DNA from: Deltaproteobacteria bacterium
GTDB taxonomy: Bacteria; Desulfobacterota; Desulfuromonadia; Geobacterales; Pseudopelobacteraceae
Length of the DNA: 64,000 bases
Assembly: GCA_021780495.1 (NCBI GenBank)
Contig: JAJXYO010000027.1
Span: 62,001-126,000, forward strand
Direction: 5' to 3'
Below, one piece after another: positions 7,551-16,972 of the stretch. The notes below the pieces were generated by a model. That model did no database searches and had not been told where the DNA came from. It was given only the letters and a program-made list of their open reading frames with translations. Made by a program: the position numbers and the translations under genes. Numbering within the stretch: position 1 is the stretch's first letter; each line of letters starts with the position of its first letter.

Positions 7551-8926
7551 GCTCATCTACCACAACAGCGGAGCTTATGACACCGAAACAAGCAGCAATC
7601 TGGGTGATTGGCATTTTAGTGTCCTTGGCGGCCATAGCATCATTCGGTAACGCCGGCATTGTGTTCGCTCTGTTGATCGGTCTGATGCTGACCGGCATGC
7701 CGATCTCCATCTCCCTCGGCCTGACCGTACTGACTTTTCTGTTTTTCATGTCGCATGTTCCTGTAGAAACTGTCGCCATGAAGCTCTTTACCGGTATTGA
7801 AAAGTTCGAGATCATGGCGATCCCGTTTTTTATTCTGGCAGGAAACTTCCTGACCCACGGTGGAGTGGCCAAACGGATGATCCGCTTTGCCACCGCCATG
7901 ATCGGACACTGGCATGGCGGGCTCGGTCTGGCAGGTGTGATGGCCTGTGCCCTGTTTGCCGCCGTTTCAGGTTCCAGCCCGGCAACCGTCGTGGCGATCG
8001 GCTCCATCCTGCTGCCGGCCATGGTTAAAGCAGGCTTCCCGCGAAGTTTCGGCGCCGGTATAATCACAACCTCCGGTTCGCTGGGCATCCTGATTCCGCC
8101 CTCAATTGTGATGGTCATCTATGCGGTCGCCACCAACACCTCCGTTGGCGCCCTGTTCATGGCCGGCGTGATCCCCGGTCTGATGCTGGCAGCCCTGCTG
8201 GGTTCGGTAGCCTGGTATCGTGCCCGCAAGTTCAACTACCCCCGCCTGCCCAAGGCGACCGCAATGGAGCGCTTGAAGGCCTTCAAAGAGAGCGTCTGGG
8301 GTCTCTTGTTGATTGTTATCGTGCTGGGTGGTATCTACAGCGGCCTGTTTACCCCCACTGAGGCAGCAGCCATGAGCGCGGTCTATGCCTTCTTTGTTGC
8401 CGTATTTGTCTACAAGGATATGCCGCTGAAGCGGATCCCCAAGGTCCTGCTGGATTCGGCCAACATGTCGGCCATGCTGCTGTATATCATCACCAACGCC
8501 GTGCTGTTCTCATACCTGATGACCTCGGAGCAGATCCCTCAGATCATGGCCGACTGGATCATCGGACACCACCTCGGTATGATCGCCTTCCTGGCAGTGA
8601 CCAACATCCTGCTGCTGTTGGCCGGCAACGTGATGGAACCTTCCTCCATCATCTTGATCCTGGCGCCAATCCTGTTCCCGGTGGCCATGAAACTGGGCAT
8701 TGACCCGGTCCACTTCGGTATCCTGATGACCGTCAACATGGAGGTCGGCATGTGCCACCCGCCGGTGGGCCTGAACCTGTATGTGGCCAGCGGTATCACC
8801 AAGATGGGCATTTCGGAACTGACCGTAGCGGTACTGCCGTGGCTGCTGGCCATGCTGGGCTTCATGATTCTGGTTACCTATGTACCGATCATTTCGCTCT
8901 GGCTGCCACACCTGTTGGGGTACTGA
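7547..8926 (+). CDS. dctM: TRAP transporter large membrane subunit DctM
   Basis: A 459-residue, about 12-13-segment membrane protein. It shows the DctM hallmarks: FFILAGNFLTHGGVAKRMI, AVSGSSPATVVAIGS, GILIPPSIVMVIYAV and NMEVGMCHPPVGLNLYV. It is the sodium-coupled translocating subunit receiving substrate from DctP. It is about 25-30 residues longer than typical family members because of a hydrophilic N-terminus. CGGAGG lies 8 bases before the ATG and inside the end of dctQ. A strong terminator follows. Confidence 0.93.
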   Translation: MSSSTTTAELMTPKQAAIWVIGILVSLAAIASFGNAGIVFALLIGLMLTGMPISISLGLTVLTFLFFMSHVPVETVAMKLFTGIEKFEIMAIPFFILAGNFLTHGGVAKRMIRFATAMIGHWHGGLGLAGVMACALFAAVSGSSPATVVAIGSILLPAMVKAGFPRSFGAGIITTSGSLGILIPPSIVMVIYAVATNTSVGALFMAGVIPGLMLAALLGSVAWYRARKFNYPRLPKATAMERLKAFKESVWGLLLIVIVLGGIYSGLFTPTEAAAMSAVYAFFVAVFVYKDMPLKRIPKVLLDSANMSAMLLYIITNAVLFSYLMTSEQIPQIMADWIIGHHLGMIAFLAVTNILLLLAGNVMEPSSIILILAPILFPVAMKLGIDPVHFGILMTVNMEVGMCHPPVGLNLYVASGITKMGISELTVAVLPWLLAMLGFMILVTYVPIISLWLPHLLGY

Positions 8927-8957
8927 AAGCAAGTGATCCCAGTCGCTTTGGCCTTAA

Positions 8958-8998
8958 CGATAAAGGGCGCTCTTAACGGGCGCCCTTTATCGTAACTG
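8958..8998 (+). terminator. Terminator of the dctPQM operon
   Basis: A 13-bp perfect inverted repeat (CGATAAAGGGCGC at 8958-8970 and its complement at 8980-8992) encloses a 9-base loop. A short T-containing tail (taactgtttt) follows. It sits 31 bases after the dctM stop. Confidence 0.8.
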
Positions 8999-9065
8999 TT
9001 TTAATAGTGATAATTCCTTCACCATGCCGTCATAACAAGGCTCATGCAATAGCCTTTTGAACTTT

Positions 9066-10316
9066 TTACACGTCCTCAACCAGTAATCCCAATTTCCCTG
9101 CCAACCAACGCGTGGTGGTGGCTTGGATGATAATAGTCATAAGGATGGTGATGAAGGTGATCGAGGAAATGATCTCAGCCCCCGGCACCTTCATGCCGAC
9201 CAGGATGCCGGCCAGCGCACCGGGAATCACGCCAGTTTCCCGTGTCCAGCACATAAACAGCATCTCGTTCAGACTCCACTTTGCCCTTCGGTCCGGCAAA
9301 GCAGAGCAAAAAACCGTAGCTGGACGGGCTATCAGCATCAGAACAGCAACAAGAACGATGCCACTCCAGAGGTACTTCCCCATCATGGCAAAATCTACTT
9401 GACTCCCGAGCAGGATGAAAATGAACATGCGCATAATCAGCGAAGTAGTCAGAATAAAATCTTCAAGCTTCTCCTCTTCCTGTTGTTCCATTTCAAATCC
9501 CAAAACATCCTTATTACCAAGTACGATCCCGAAAACGAAGACAGACATGAAGCCACTGGCATGGAAGTTTTCAGCACTCATGTAGGCACCCGCCACCGAC
9601 ATCAGGGTTACCAAAGGGGCATACTCCAGCAGGAAGCTGAATTTCTCGTGGGCGATCAGAAAGGAGGCCGCGTAACCCATCACACAGCCAACAATCAATC
9701 CGATTACAGCGTTACTGATCAGATCGAAGGCCGCCTTACTCAGCGAAAACTCCCCACCGGTTCCCATGATAACCCCCAAAAGGGAAAAGGTAACAATGGC
9801 ACCCATGGCATCATTAAAGGCCGATTCACTCATGACGGCCTGGGCCACACGGTCCTTGATTCGTACCTGTTTGAATACCGGTACCAGCGTGGCTGGATCG
9901 GTAGAAGCTATCACCGCACCAAATAGAAGTGCGGTGATCAGCGGTATCCCCAGAATTTGATTGGCGGCGAACCCGGTTATAGTGACTGTGATGACCACCC
10001 CAATCGTGGCGATAACGACGATCGTCATCCAGACCTCTTTAAGCACCTTGAGTTTTAAACCAGCTCCGCCATCGAACAGTATGTAGCAAGAACCGAAGAT
10101 CAAAATCAGCTGATTAAAAGCAGAATCAGCTTTTACATCAATCATGCCCAACACCTCGGGACCGAGGCCGATACCGACCAGCAGGAATACTACCACATCC
10201 GGCACCTTGAATTTCGAAGCCAAGATGCCGCTAAATGATCCGGCACCCAAAATCAGGCCGATGATCAGCAAAAAATGTTTGGCTGAATGAATTGCCGCCG
10301 ATTCCATAATCCTCAT
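9066..10316 (-). CDS. CPA1-type cation:proton antiporter
   Basis: A 416-residue membrane protein with about 12 segments belonging to the monovalent cation:proton antiporter-1 (NhaP-like) family. The family signatures are STDPATLVPVFKQ and ESAFNDAMGAIVTF; the ND pair of the latter corresponds to the ion-binding core. It ends shortly after the last membrane segment, so the cytoplasmic TrkA-C type regulatory domain of some homologues is absent. The likely role is Na+ or K+ export in exchange for protons. Two starts are possible, 10316 and 10307; GATGAGGA precedes the second. It lies 22 bases after sppA in the same direction and may share its transcript. Confidence 0.85.
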   Translation of the reverse strand: MRIMESAAIHSAKHFLLIIGLILGAGSFSGILASKFKVPDVVVFLLVGIGLGPEVLGMIDVKADSAFNQLILIFGSCYILFDGGAGLKLKVLKEVWMTIVVIATIGVVITVTITGFAANQILGIPLITALLFGAVIASTDPATLVPVFKQVRIKDRVAQAVMSESAFNDAMGAIVTFSLLGVIMGTGGEFSLSKAAFDLISNAVIGLIVGCVMGYAASFLIAHEKFSFLLEYAPLVTLMSVAGAYMSAENFHASGFMSVFVFGIVLGNKDVLGFEMEQQEEEKLEDFILTTSLIMRMFIFILLGSQVDFAMMGKYLWSGIVLVAVLMLIARPATVFCSALPDRRAKWSLNEMLFMCWTRETGVIPGALAGILVGMKVPGAEIISSITFITILMTIIIQATTTRWLAGKLGLLVEDV

Positions 10317-10338
10317 CCCTTTAGCTGAATATAAATGG

Positions 10339-11220
10339 CTATTGATACATCAGCTGCAGGCCTTGTCCGGCCTTACTCAAGGCTCCCTCGAACGACCCTT
10401 CCACCCCTTCTGACAGCAGATCCAGATAGTTGATCTTCTTCTTGGGAGGCAGAATCACCTCCGGATCACCCTTGATTCCGGCCAGTTTTCCGGCTTCCTC
10501 AATGGCATCCTGGAAGGTTCCCAAACGATCAACCAGCTTGAGTGCCAGGGCTTGTTCACCCGAGAGAACCCTGCCATCAGCTATCCTGCGCACCTCTGCT
10601 TCAGGCAGCTTACGGCCGCTGGCCACCGCCTTGATGAACTGATTATGGGTACTGTCAATCACCGACTGGAACATGGCACGATCTTCAGCGGTCAACTGGC
10701 GCATCGGCGAACCGGAATCCTTGAATTTACCGGTTTTTATGACCGTAGACTTGATGCCGATCTTATCCATCAGCGCTTCTATATTGGAGAGTTTGATGAT
10801 AACACCGATACTGGCGGTTATTGTTCCCGGGTTGGCATAGATCAACGTGGCGGGTGCGGAGATGTAGTACCCTCCCGAGGCTGCCAGACTACCCATGGAT
10901 ACGACGATCTTCTTTTTGGCTGCAAATTTCTTAACCTCTTCGTAGATTTCCTGTGAAGGGGCCACCACGCCTCCAGGAGAATCTACGCGCAATACCACGG
11001 CCTTGACATCATCCTTTTTCAGGAAATAACGCAGCTGCCGGACCGTTTCCCGTGAATCGAGAATCATCCCCCTTACTTCCACCAGGCCAATCCCCGGCTT
11101 CTCTACAATCTGTCCATCACCGGTCCCCAACAAGGCCTTGGCAATAAAGACACAGCCGACAAAGAGCAGGACGATAAACACCGTTATTCCCACGGCGGCC
11201 AGTACGATTTTTTTTGTCAT
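10339..11220 (-). CDS. sppA: Signal peptide peptidase SppA, 36-kDa type
   Basis: A 293-residue membrane-anchored serine protease. One N-terminal hydrophobic segment (about residues 5-30) is followed by the S49 peptidase domain. The nucleophile Ser lies in MGSLAASGGYYIS and the catalytic Lys in KTGKFKDSGSP. The RVDSPGG oxyanion-region motif is present. It degrades cleaved signal peptides in the inner membrane. The length fits the single-domain SppA rather than the double-domain E. coli form. The antiporter gene follows closely. Confidence 0.92.
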   Translation of the reverse strand: MTKKIVLAAVGITVFIVLLFVGCVFIAKALLGTGDGQIVEKPGIGLVEVRGMILDSRETVRQLRYFLKKDDVKAVVLRVDSPGGVVAPSQEIYEEVKKFAAKKKIVVSMGSLAASGGYYISAPATLIYANPGTITASIGVIIKLSNIEALMDKIGIKSTVIKTGKFKDSGSPMRQLTAEDRAMFQSVIDSTHNQFIKAVASGRKLPEAEVRRIADGRVLSGEQALALKLVDRLGTFQDAIEEAGKLAGIKGDPEVILPPKKKINYLDLLSEGVEGSFEGALSKAGQGLQLMYQ

Positions 11221-11283
11221 CTATCAACACCCTGTATTTAATTTATATTTTCATTAGAAAGCGGTTTCTGTTACACTTTCAGC

Positions 11284-11754
11284 ATGCGCGTACTGATTAT
11301 TTCTGATACCCATGGCAATTCCCCCCTGGTATTCAAGTCCTGCAACGAGGCTGAACCATTCAATGCCCTGATCCATCTGGGTGACGGGAATGACGAAGTC
11401 GCGCTGCTTAAGGATACACTGGAGGTGGACGTCATTCATGTGGCCGGAAATTGCGACCTCGGTTCAGGCGCGCCTCGGGAAATTCTCTGGGAGTGCGAAG
11501 GGAAGAAATTACTGCTGGTGCACGGGGACGCTTACGGGGTCAAAAGCGGGCTTGGCATACTTGAACAACGTGCCCGCGAGATCGGAGCGGATGCCATACT
11601 GTTCGGTCATACCCATAGCGCAACGGTCACAACTCTATCAGGCATTTTGGCCGTAAACCCCGGCACATTGACACGCTCCTCGCAACATACGACCTACGCA
11701 ATACTGGAAATCACTCCACACGGTATAACCGCAGTCCTGCACGACATCCGCTGA
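11284..11754 (+). CDS. YfcE/MJ0936-type metallophosphodiesterase
   Basis: A 156-residue calcineurin-like phosphoesterase. Metal-binding motifs are visible in order: SDTHGN (residues 8-13), HLGDGND, AGNCD, VHGDAYG and FGHTHSA, which together form the dinuclear metal site. Homologues hydrolyse phosphodiester bonds; the physiological substrate is not known. No clear Shine-Dalgarno precedes the ATG at 11284, but this start places the first motif at the family's usual position. It is flanked by minus-strand genes on both sides. Confidence 0.88.
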   Translation: MRVLIISDTHGNSPLVFKSCNEAEPFNALIHLGDGNDEVALLKDTLEVDVIHVAGNCDLGSGAPREILWECEGKKLLLVHGDAYGVKSGLGILEQRAREIGADAILFGHTHSATVTTLSGILAVNPGTLTRSSQHTTYAILEITPHGITAVLHDIR

Positions 11755-11782
11755 CCAGTCTCAACTCAGCAGCATCCCGATA

Positions 11783-12601
11783 TCACAGGTCACCATCTCG
11801 ATGAACCGCTTCATGCCCTTTATGCACCGCCTTCTCGAGCCTGCGGCGGCGCGGCCAGGTCAGCACGAATCCGACCGGACCTGACAGGACATAGGCCAGC
11901 ATGATTGCAAAGACCATCATAACCGGCTCAGCAGCGACAACAATCAGGAGCACAACAGCCAGCAGCAGAAAACCAAAGGGCTGCCTTTTGATCAGCGCCG
12001 GATCCTTAAATGAATAGTAGCGGAAGTTGGAAACCATCAGGAATGCCAGCAGGTAGATCAAAGCGATCAGGGCCAGTCGTTTGAACATGAACGGGGCTTG
12101 AGAAAGTTCCAGAGGCAGGCGGTTCAGGTGTTGTAATAACAATACGGTGGAGGCAACCATGCATGCCGCCGCAGGAATGGGCAACCCTACGAAGCGTTTG
12201 CTTTCAACGGTATTGACCTGCACGTTGAAACGCGCCAGACGCAGCGCCCCGCAGGCCACAAACAGGAAGGCCGCCAGCCAGCCCAGCCGGCCATAGGGGC
12301 GCAGAGCCCAGGCATAGACCATCAGCGCCGGCGTGACGCCAAAAGCGACGACATCGGCCAAGGAATCGTATTCCACACCGAACTTGCTGGTTGTACCGGT
12401 CATGCGGGCAACCTTGCCGTCCAACCCGTCACACACAGCAGAAACGAAGATCATAACGGCTGCAGTGTAGAAATCCCGGTTCAGGGTAGAAACAAGGCTG
12501 TAGAACCCTGCAAACAGACTTGCCGTAGTCACCAGATTGGGCAGGATGTAGATTCCGCGCTTGATGCTTTCAATCTTCTCATGCTGCAGTTCAGAGTTCA
12601 T
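11783..12601 (-). CDS. pssA: CDP-diacylglycerol-serine O-phosphatidyltransferase
   Basis: A 272-residue membrane enzyme of the CDP-alcohol phosphatidyltransferase family. The active-site pattern D-G-x2-A-R-x8-G-x3-D-x3-D is complete in DGLDGKVARMTG...GVEYDSLADVV. About eight hydrophobic segments follow. It condenses CDP-diacylglycerol with serine to give phosphatidylserine, the substrate of the adjacent decarboxylase. The start at 12601 (MNSELQHEK) is preferred over an upstream in-frame ATG at 12706 because GGAG lies 10 bases before it and the upstream extension overlaps psd. It lies 16 bases downstream of psd. Confidence 0.93.
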   Translation of the reverse strand: MNSELQHEKIESIKRGIYILPNLVTTASLFAGFYSLVSTLNRDFYTAAVMIFVSAVCDGLDGKVARMTGTTSKFGVEYDSLADVVAFGVTPALMVYAWALRPYGRLGWLAAFLFVACGALRLARFNVQVNTVESKRFVGLPIPAAACMVASTVLLLQHLNRLPLELSQAPFMFKRLALIALIYLLAFLMVSNFRYYSFKDPALIKRQPFGFLLLAVVLLIVVAAEPVMMVFAIMLAYVLSGPVGFVLTWPRRRRLEKAVHKGHEAVHRDGDL

Positions 12602-12617
12602 CGAATCGCTTCTCCAC

Positions 12618-13277
12618 TCACCCAAGACGTGCCAATACCGTTTCTCCCGAAACTGTTTTGTCTCCCAACTTGACCAGCGGATCAACATCTGCCGGCAGGT
12701 AGACATCCACCCGCGAGCCGAACCTGATCAGACCGTAGCGAGTTCCACGTTTGAGGGTATCCCCGATTTTAGGATAACAGATGATCCGGCGTGCTATCAG
12801 GCCGGCGATCTGCACAAAAGCAATGCGGACACCGAACGGTGTATCGAGCACAACCCCGTTACGCTCGTTTTCGCTGGAGGCCCGGCCGTCCCTGGCATCG
12901 AGAAACCTGCCGGGATGATAGGCAATATCGACAACCATGCCGTCGAGCGGGGCACGGTTGACATGTACATTAAATACCGACATGAAAATGCTGATCTTGA
13001 GTGCTGCCACCCCCAGTGGCGTTTCGGAAACACGTTCAACAACGATCACCGTACCATCGGCCGGTGCTACAACCGATTTAGCATCGCCGGGTGGCGTGCG
13101 TTCAGGATTACGAAAAAATGAGATGACAAACAGGGATAGCAGAAAGGAGATGACAGCTGGAATAGCCAGAACGGTTGATTGCAATTTCCATGCGGAAAGC
13201 ATTAGCAGAGCCGTCAATCCGACTGAATATGCGATGAAGGGGTAACCTTCCCTAGCGATGATTCCGTTATTGTCCAT
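12618..13277 (-). CDS. psd: Phosphatidylserine decarboxylase proenzyme
   Basis: A 219-residue short-form (archaetidylserine decarboxylase-like) Psd. Two N-terminal membrane segments precede the catalytic part, which has VVAPADGTVIVVE and NVHVNRAPLDG. The self-cleavage site is the Gly-Ser pair in IRFGSRVDVYLP near the C-terminus, where the Ser becomes the pyruvoyl cofactor. It converts phosphatidylserine to phosphatidylethanolamine at the inner membrane. psd lies upstream of pssA, so the two enzymes of the pathway are made from one transcript. Confidence 0.93.
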   Translation of the reverse strand: MDNNGIIAREGYPFIAYSVGLTALLMLSAWKLQSTVLAIPAVISFLLSLFVISFFRNPERTPPGDAKSVVAPADGTVIVVERVSETPLGVAALKISIFMSVFNVHVNRAPLDGMVVDIAYHPGRFLDARDGRASSENERNGVVLDTPFGVRIAFVQIAGLIARRIICYPKIGDTLKRGTRYGLIRFGSRVDVYLPADVDPLVKLGDKTVSGETVLARLG

Positions 13278-13299
13278 TATCCCTGCCTGTTAATGCGCA

Positions 13300-13332
13300 G
13301 ACACCCCTCTCCCGCAAGGGTAAAGGGGTGTC
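13300..13332 (-). other. Hairpin between ilvC and psd
   Basis: A 9-bp perfect stem (GACACCCCT / AGGGGTGTC) encloses a 15-base loop in the 75-bp gap between ilvC and psd. There is no T-run after it on the minus strand, so it is more likely a processing or stability element than a classical terminator. Confidence 0.4.
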
Positions 13333-13352
13333 GTAGCCACACTGTCTGAAAG

Positions 13353-14402
<1,050 letters not shown>

Positions 14403-14443
14403 TCAGACTTTTAGTCAGTTGGAAATATATTCTGAAGCCTTTA

Positions 14444-14568
14444 CAGAAAATATTTCCTTAATACACTTATCCTGAGAAACAGGGCTAAAAAGTGAGAACT
14501 TAATTCTCACGGAAATCAATTTCGTTACTGCACGACTCCCTATTATCCGACTAAGACAAAAGGGAGCT
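14444..14568 (-). repeat. Two copies of a ~45-bp hairpin repeat in the ilvC leader
   Basis: On the minus strand the copy at 14444-14486 reads AGCCCTG-loop-CAGGATAAGTG followed by TTAA and ATATTTTCTG. It matches about 35 of 44 positions of a copy upstream of carB (47551-47595). A more diverged copy occupies 14511-14568, with TCGGATAAT, GTGCAGTAACGAA and a CTCCCT/AGGGAG stem. The two copies flank a small hairpin with five T. The element lies between the promoter and the gene, so it is transcribed. Confidence 0.65.
14487..14510 (-). terminator. Terminator-like hairpin in the ilvC leader
   Basis: On the minus strand GTGAGAA-TTAAG-TTCTCAC is followed directly by TTTTT. The 7-bp stem is AT-rich and modest, so termination may be partial. 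Lying about 55 bases after the predicted transcription start and 124 bases before the ilvC ATG, it could serve as an attenuator. No leader peptide rich in Ile, Leu or Val codons is visible. Confidence 0.5.
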
Positions 14569-14569
14569 G

Positions 14570-14598
14570 AAAATACTACATTGCCAGCCGCCTGTCAA
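14570..14598 (-). promoter_or_regulatory. ilvC: Sigma-70 type promoter of ilvC
   Basis: On the minus strand a perfect -35 TTGACA (14593-14598) is separated by 17 bases from TATTTT (14570-14575). Transcription would start near 14563, giving a leader of about 200 bases before ilvC that contains the hairpin repeats. Confidence 0.7.
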
Positions 14599-14653
14599 CG
14601 CAAATAGCTGTTTCGCCCAGTATCAGGGCTCACGCAGACGACTACTAACATCA

Positions 14654-14682
14654 TAAGAAAAGCCGCCAGTTTCGTGGCGGCT
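14654..14682 (-). terminator. Terminator of the ilvD-ilvB-ilvN transcript
   Basis: On the minus strand AGCCGCCA-cgaaac-TGGCGGCT is followed by TTTTCTT. It lies 30 bases after the ilvN stop and just upstream of the ilvC promoter. Confidence 0.85.
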
Positions 14683-14711
14683 CATCAACCTTATCAATCA
14701 GGAAATCCAGC

Positions 14712-15203
14712 CTAACCTTTCCATCCCTTGGCGCCACGACCGATGGTAACCGCTCCGGTTCGAACCAGCTCCTTGAGTCCTAGGGGCCGCAGCAGATCAA
14801 GAATGGCTTCGACCTTGACCGGATTACCGGTCGCCTCGATGGTGTAGGACTTGGGGGTGACATCAATGATCTTGGCCCGGAAGATATCAACAATACGCAG
14901 CACCTCAGCCCGGTTCTCATCCTCGGCCGTGACCTTGATCAGTGCCATTTCACGCTCGATGCCGCTGCCATCGGTAAAATCGATGACCTTGATGACGTCG
15001 ATCAGCTTGTTGAGCTGTTTGTTGATCTGCTCCAGGATCTGTTCATCGCCGCGCGTGACTATGGTCATGCGCGACATGCCCTCCTCGTTGGTCGGAGCAA
15101 CCGACACGGAATCGATATTGAATCCACGCCCAGAGAACAGGCCTGCCACACGGGACAGGACACCAAATTCATTTTCTACCAGTACCGAAATTGTATGTTG
15201 CAT
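14712..15203 (-). CDS. ilvN: Acetolactate synthase small (regulatory) subunit
   Basis: A 163-residue protein with an N-terminal ACT domain (HTISVLVENEFGVLSRVAGLF) and a second C-terminal regulatory domain. This is the standard IlvN/IlvH form that binds valine and activates IlvB. The start at 15203 is chosen because GGAGG lies 8 bases upstream; an in-frame ATG at 15218 overlaps that site. ilvB ends 32 bases upstream. It feeds the same pathway as ilvC and ilvD. Confidence 0.95.
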   Translation of the reverse strand: MQHTISVLVENEFGVLSRVAGLFSGRGFNIDSVSVAPTNEEGMSRMTIVTRGDEQILEQINKQLNKLIDVIKVIDFTDGSGIEREMALIKVTAEDENRAEVLRIVDIFRAKIIDVTPKSYTIEATGNPVKVEAILDLLRPLGLKELVRTGAVTIGRGAKGWKG

Positions 15204-15235
15204 GGAAGAAACCTCCAAAATTTCTAAATAATCTT

Positions 15236-16936
15236 TTACGCGTTCAATACCATTTCGTTCAACGCAGCACCGGCCGGAACCATAGGCAGCACCTTTTCTT
15301 CGCGGGCGATCTTGAACTCCATGATAACCGGTCCCTTTTCCTTGAAGCCCTGCTTGATCATCTTTTCCACGTCTCCCGGCTTGGAGGTGCTGAAGCCCTT
15401 GGCCCCGTAGGCATCCGCCAGCTTGACGAAATCGATCGGCAGCTCCATGCAGGTACTGGAGTAGCGCTTGTCAAAGAACAGTTCCTGCCACTGGCGCACC
15501 ATACCAAGGAAGTTGTTGTTGAGGATCACGATCTTCACCGGCAGCTTGTTCTGCACCAGGGTAGCTATCTCCTGGATATTCATCTGTACACCGCCATCGC
15601 CGCAGATGGTGATGACCTGTCGCCCGGGAAACGCCGCCTGGGCGCCCATGGCCGCAGGAAGTCCATAGCCCATGGTACCGAGACCGCCCGACGTCAGCAG
15701 GGTGCGAGGCTTGTTGAACTGGAAAAACTGGGCCGTCCACATCTGGTGCTGGCCGACATCGGTGGCGATAATGGCGTCCGCGTCGGACAGTTCACGCAAT
15801 TTCTGGATGACAAACTGGGGCTTGATGATCGTGGAGCTGTTCTTGTAGCCGATGGGATGTTTTTCTTTCCAGCCGGCGATGTCACCATGCCACGAGGCGA
15901 GTCCCGTCTTGAACTCCGCCACTTTATCCTTAAGCTTGTCAGCCTGCTTGATCATCTTGGTCAGAACATCCTTGACATCACCAACGATCGGCAGATCAAC
16001 GCGTACATTCTTTTTGATGGAGGTCGGGTCCACATCAACATGGATGATCTTGGCGTGCGGGGCAAAGGTGCCCAGCTTTCCGGTCACGCGGTCGTCAAAA
16101 CGCGCCCCGATGGCGATGATCAGATCCGAGTTGGTCATGGCCATGTTGGCGCAGTAGGCACCGTGCATGCCAAGCATCCCCAGTGAATTGGGATCGTTCT
16201 CGGGAAAGGAACCCAGCCCCATCAGGGTTGTGGTAACCGGAATCGTCAGCTTGCGGGCCAAGGCCGTCAATTCATCTGCGGCATTGCCCAGTACGGCACC
16301 ACCACCGACATACATGACCGGCCGGTGTGAATCAAGCATCATGGCCACGGCCTTTTCAACCTGGCGGGGATGACCTTCCAGGTTGGGCTTGTAGCTGCGG
16401 ATCTCTACGGTTTCCGGATAGACAAATTCGGTCTGAGCGATCTGCACATCCTTGGGAAGATCGACCAGCACGGGACCGGGACGGCCGCTGCGGGCGATAT
16501 AAAAGGCCTTTTTCATGATCAGCGCCAGGTCCTTAACATCCCTGACCAGAAAACTGTGCTTGGTGCAGGGGCGGGTGATACCTATGATATCGACCTCCTG
16601 AAAGGCATCGTTGCCGATCAGAGGGGTTGGCACCTGTCCGGTGATGATCACCATCGGGATCGAGTCCATGTAGGCGGTGGCGATGCCGGTTACCGTATTG
16701 GTTGCACCGGGACCGGACGTGGCAAGGCAGACTCCGACCCTGCCGGTTGCGCGGGCATAGCCATCGGCGGCGTGGGTACCGGCCTGTTCGTGACGCGGCA
16801 GGATGTGACGAATCTCCTTGAAGCCGAAGAGTTCATCATAGATATTGATAACCGTCCCGCCGGGATAGCCGAAGATCGTATCTACCCCTTCTTTTTTGAG
16901 ACATTCCAGCATTATTCGTGCACCGTTCATTTTCAT
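15236..16936 (-). CDS. ilvB: Acetolactate synthase large (catalytic) subunit
   Basis: A 566-residue thiamine-diphosphate enzyme. The catalytic Glu is in LPRHEQAGTHAADGYARATG near residue 48. The central FAD-binding domain follows, and the C-terminal ThDP motif runs from CGDGGVQMNIQE to ILNNN. It joins two pyruvates, or pyruvate and 2-oxobutyrate, to give acetolactate or acetohydroxybutyrate. It sits between ilvD (36 bases upstream) and ilvN, forming an ilvD-ilvB-ilvN transcription unit. The full family length is present. Confidence 0.96.
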   Translation of the reverse strand: MKMNGARIMLECLKKEGVDTIFGYPGGTVINIYDELFGFKEIRHILPRHEQAGTHAADGYARATGRVGVCLATSGPGATNTVTGIATAYMDSIPMVIITGQVPTPLIGNDAFQEVDIIGITRPCTKHSFLVRDVKDLALIMKKAFYIARSGRPGPVLVDLPKDVQIAQTEFVYPETVEIRSYKPNLEGHPRQVEKAVAMMLDSHRPVMYVGGGAVLGNAADELTALARKLTIPVTTTLMGLGSFPENDPNSLGMLGMHGAYCANMAMTNSDLIIAIGARFDDRVTGKLGTFAPHAKIIHVDVDPTSIKKNVRVDLPIVGDVKDVLTKMIKQADKLKDKVAEFKTGLASWHGDIAGWKEKHPIGYKNSSTIIKPQFVIQKLRELSDADAIIATDVGQHQMWTAQFFQFNKPRTLLTSGGLGTMGYGLPAAMGAQAAFPGRQVITICGDGGVQMNIQEIATLVQNKLPVKIVILNNNFLGMVRQWQELFFDKRYSSTCMELPIDFVKLADAYGAKGFSTSKPGDVEKMIKQGFKEKGPVIMEFKIAREEKVLPMVPAGAALNEMVLNA

Positions 16937-16972
16937 ACGCGTACCTCGTATCGTTTGAATTCGTTATTGAGT

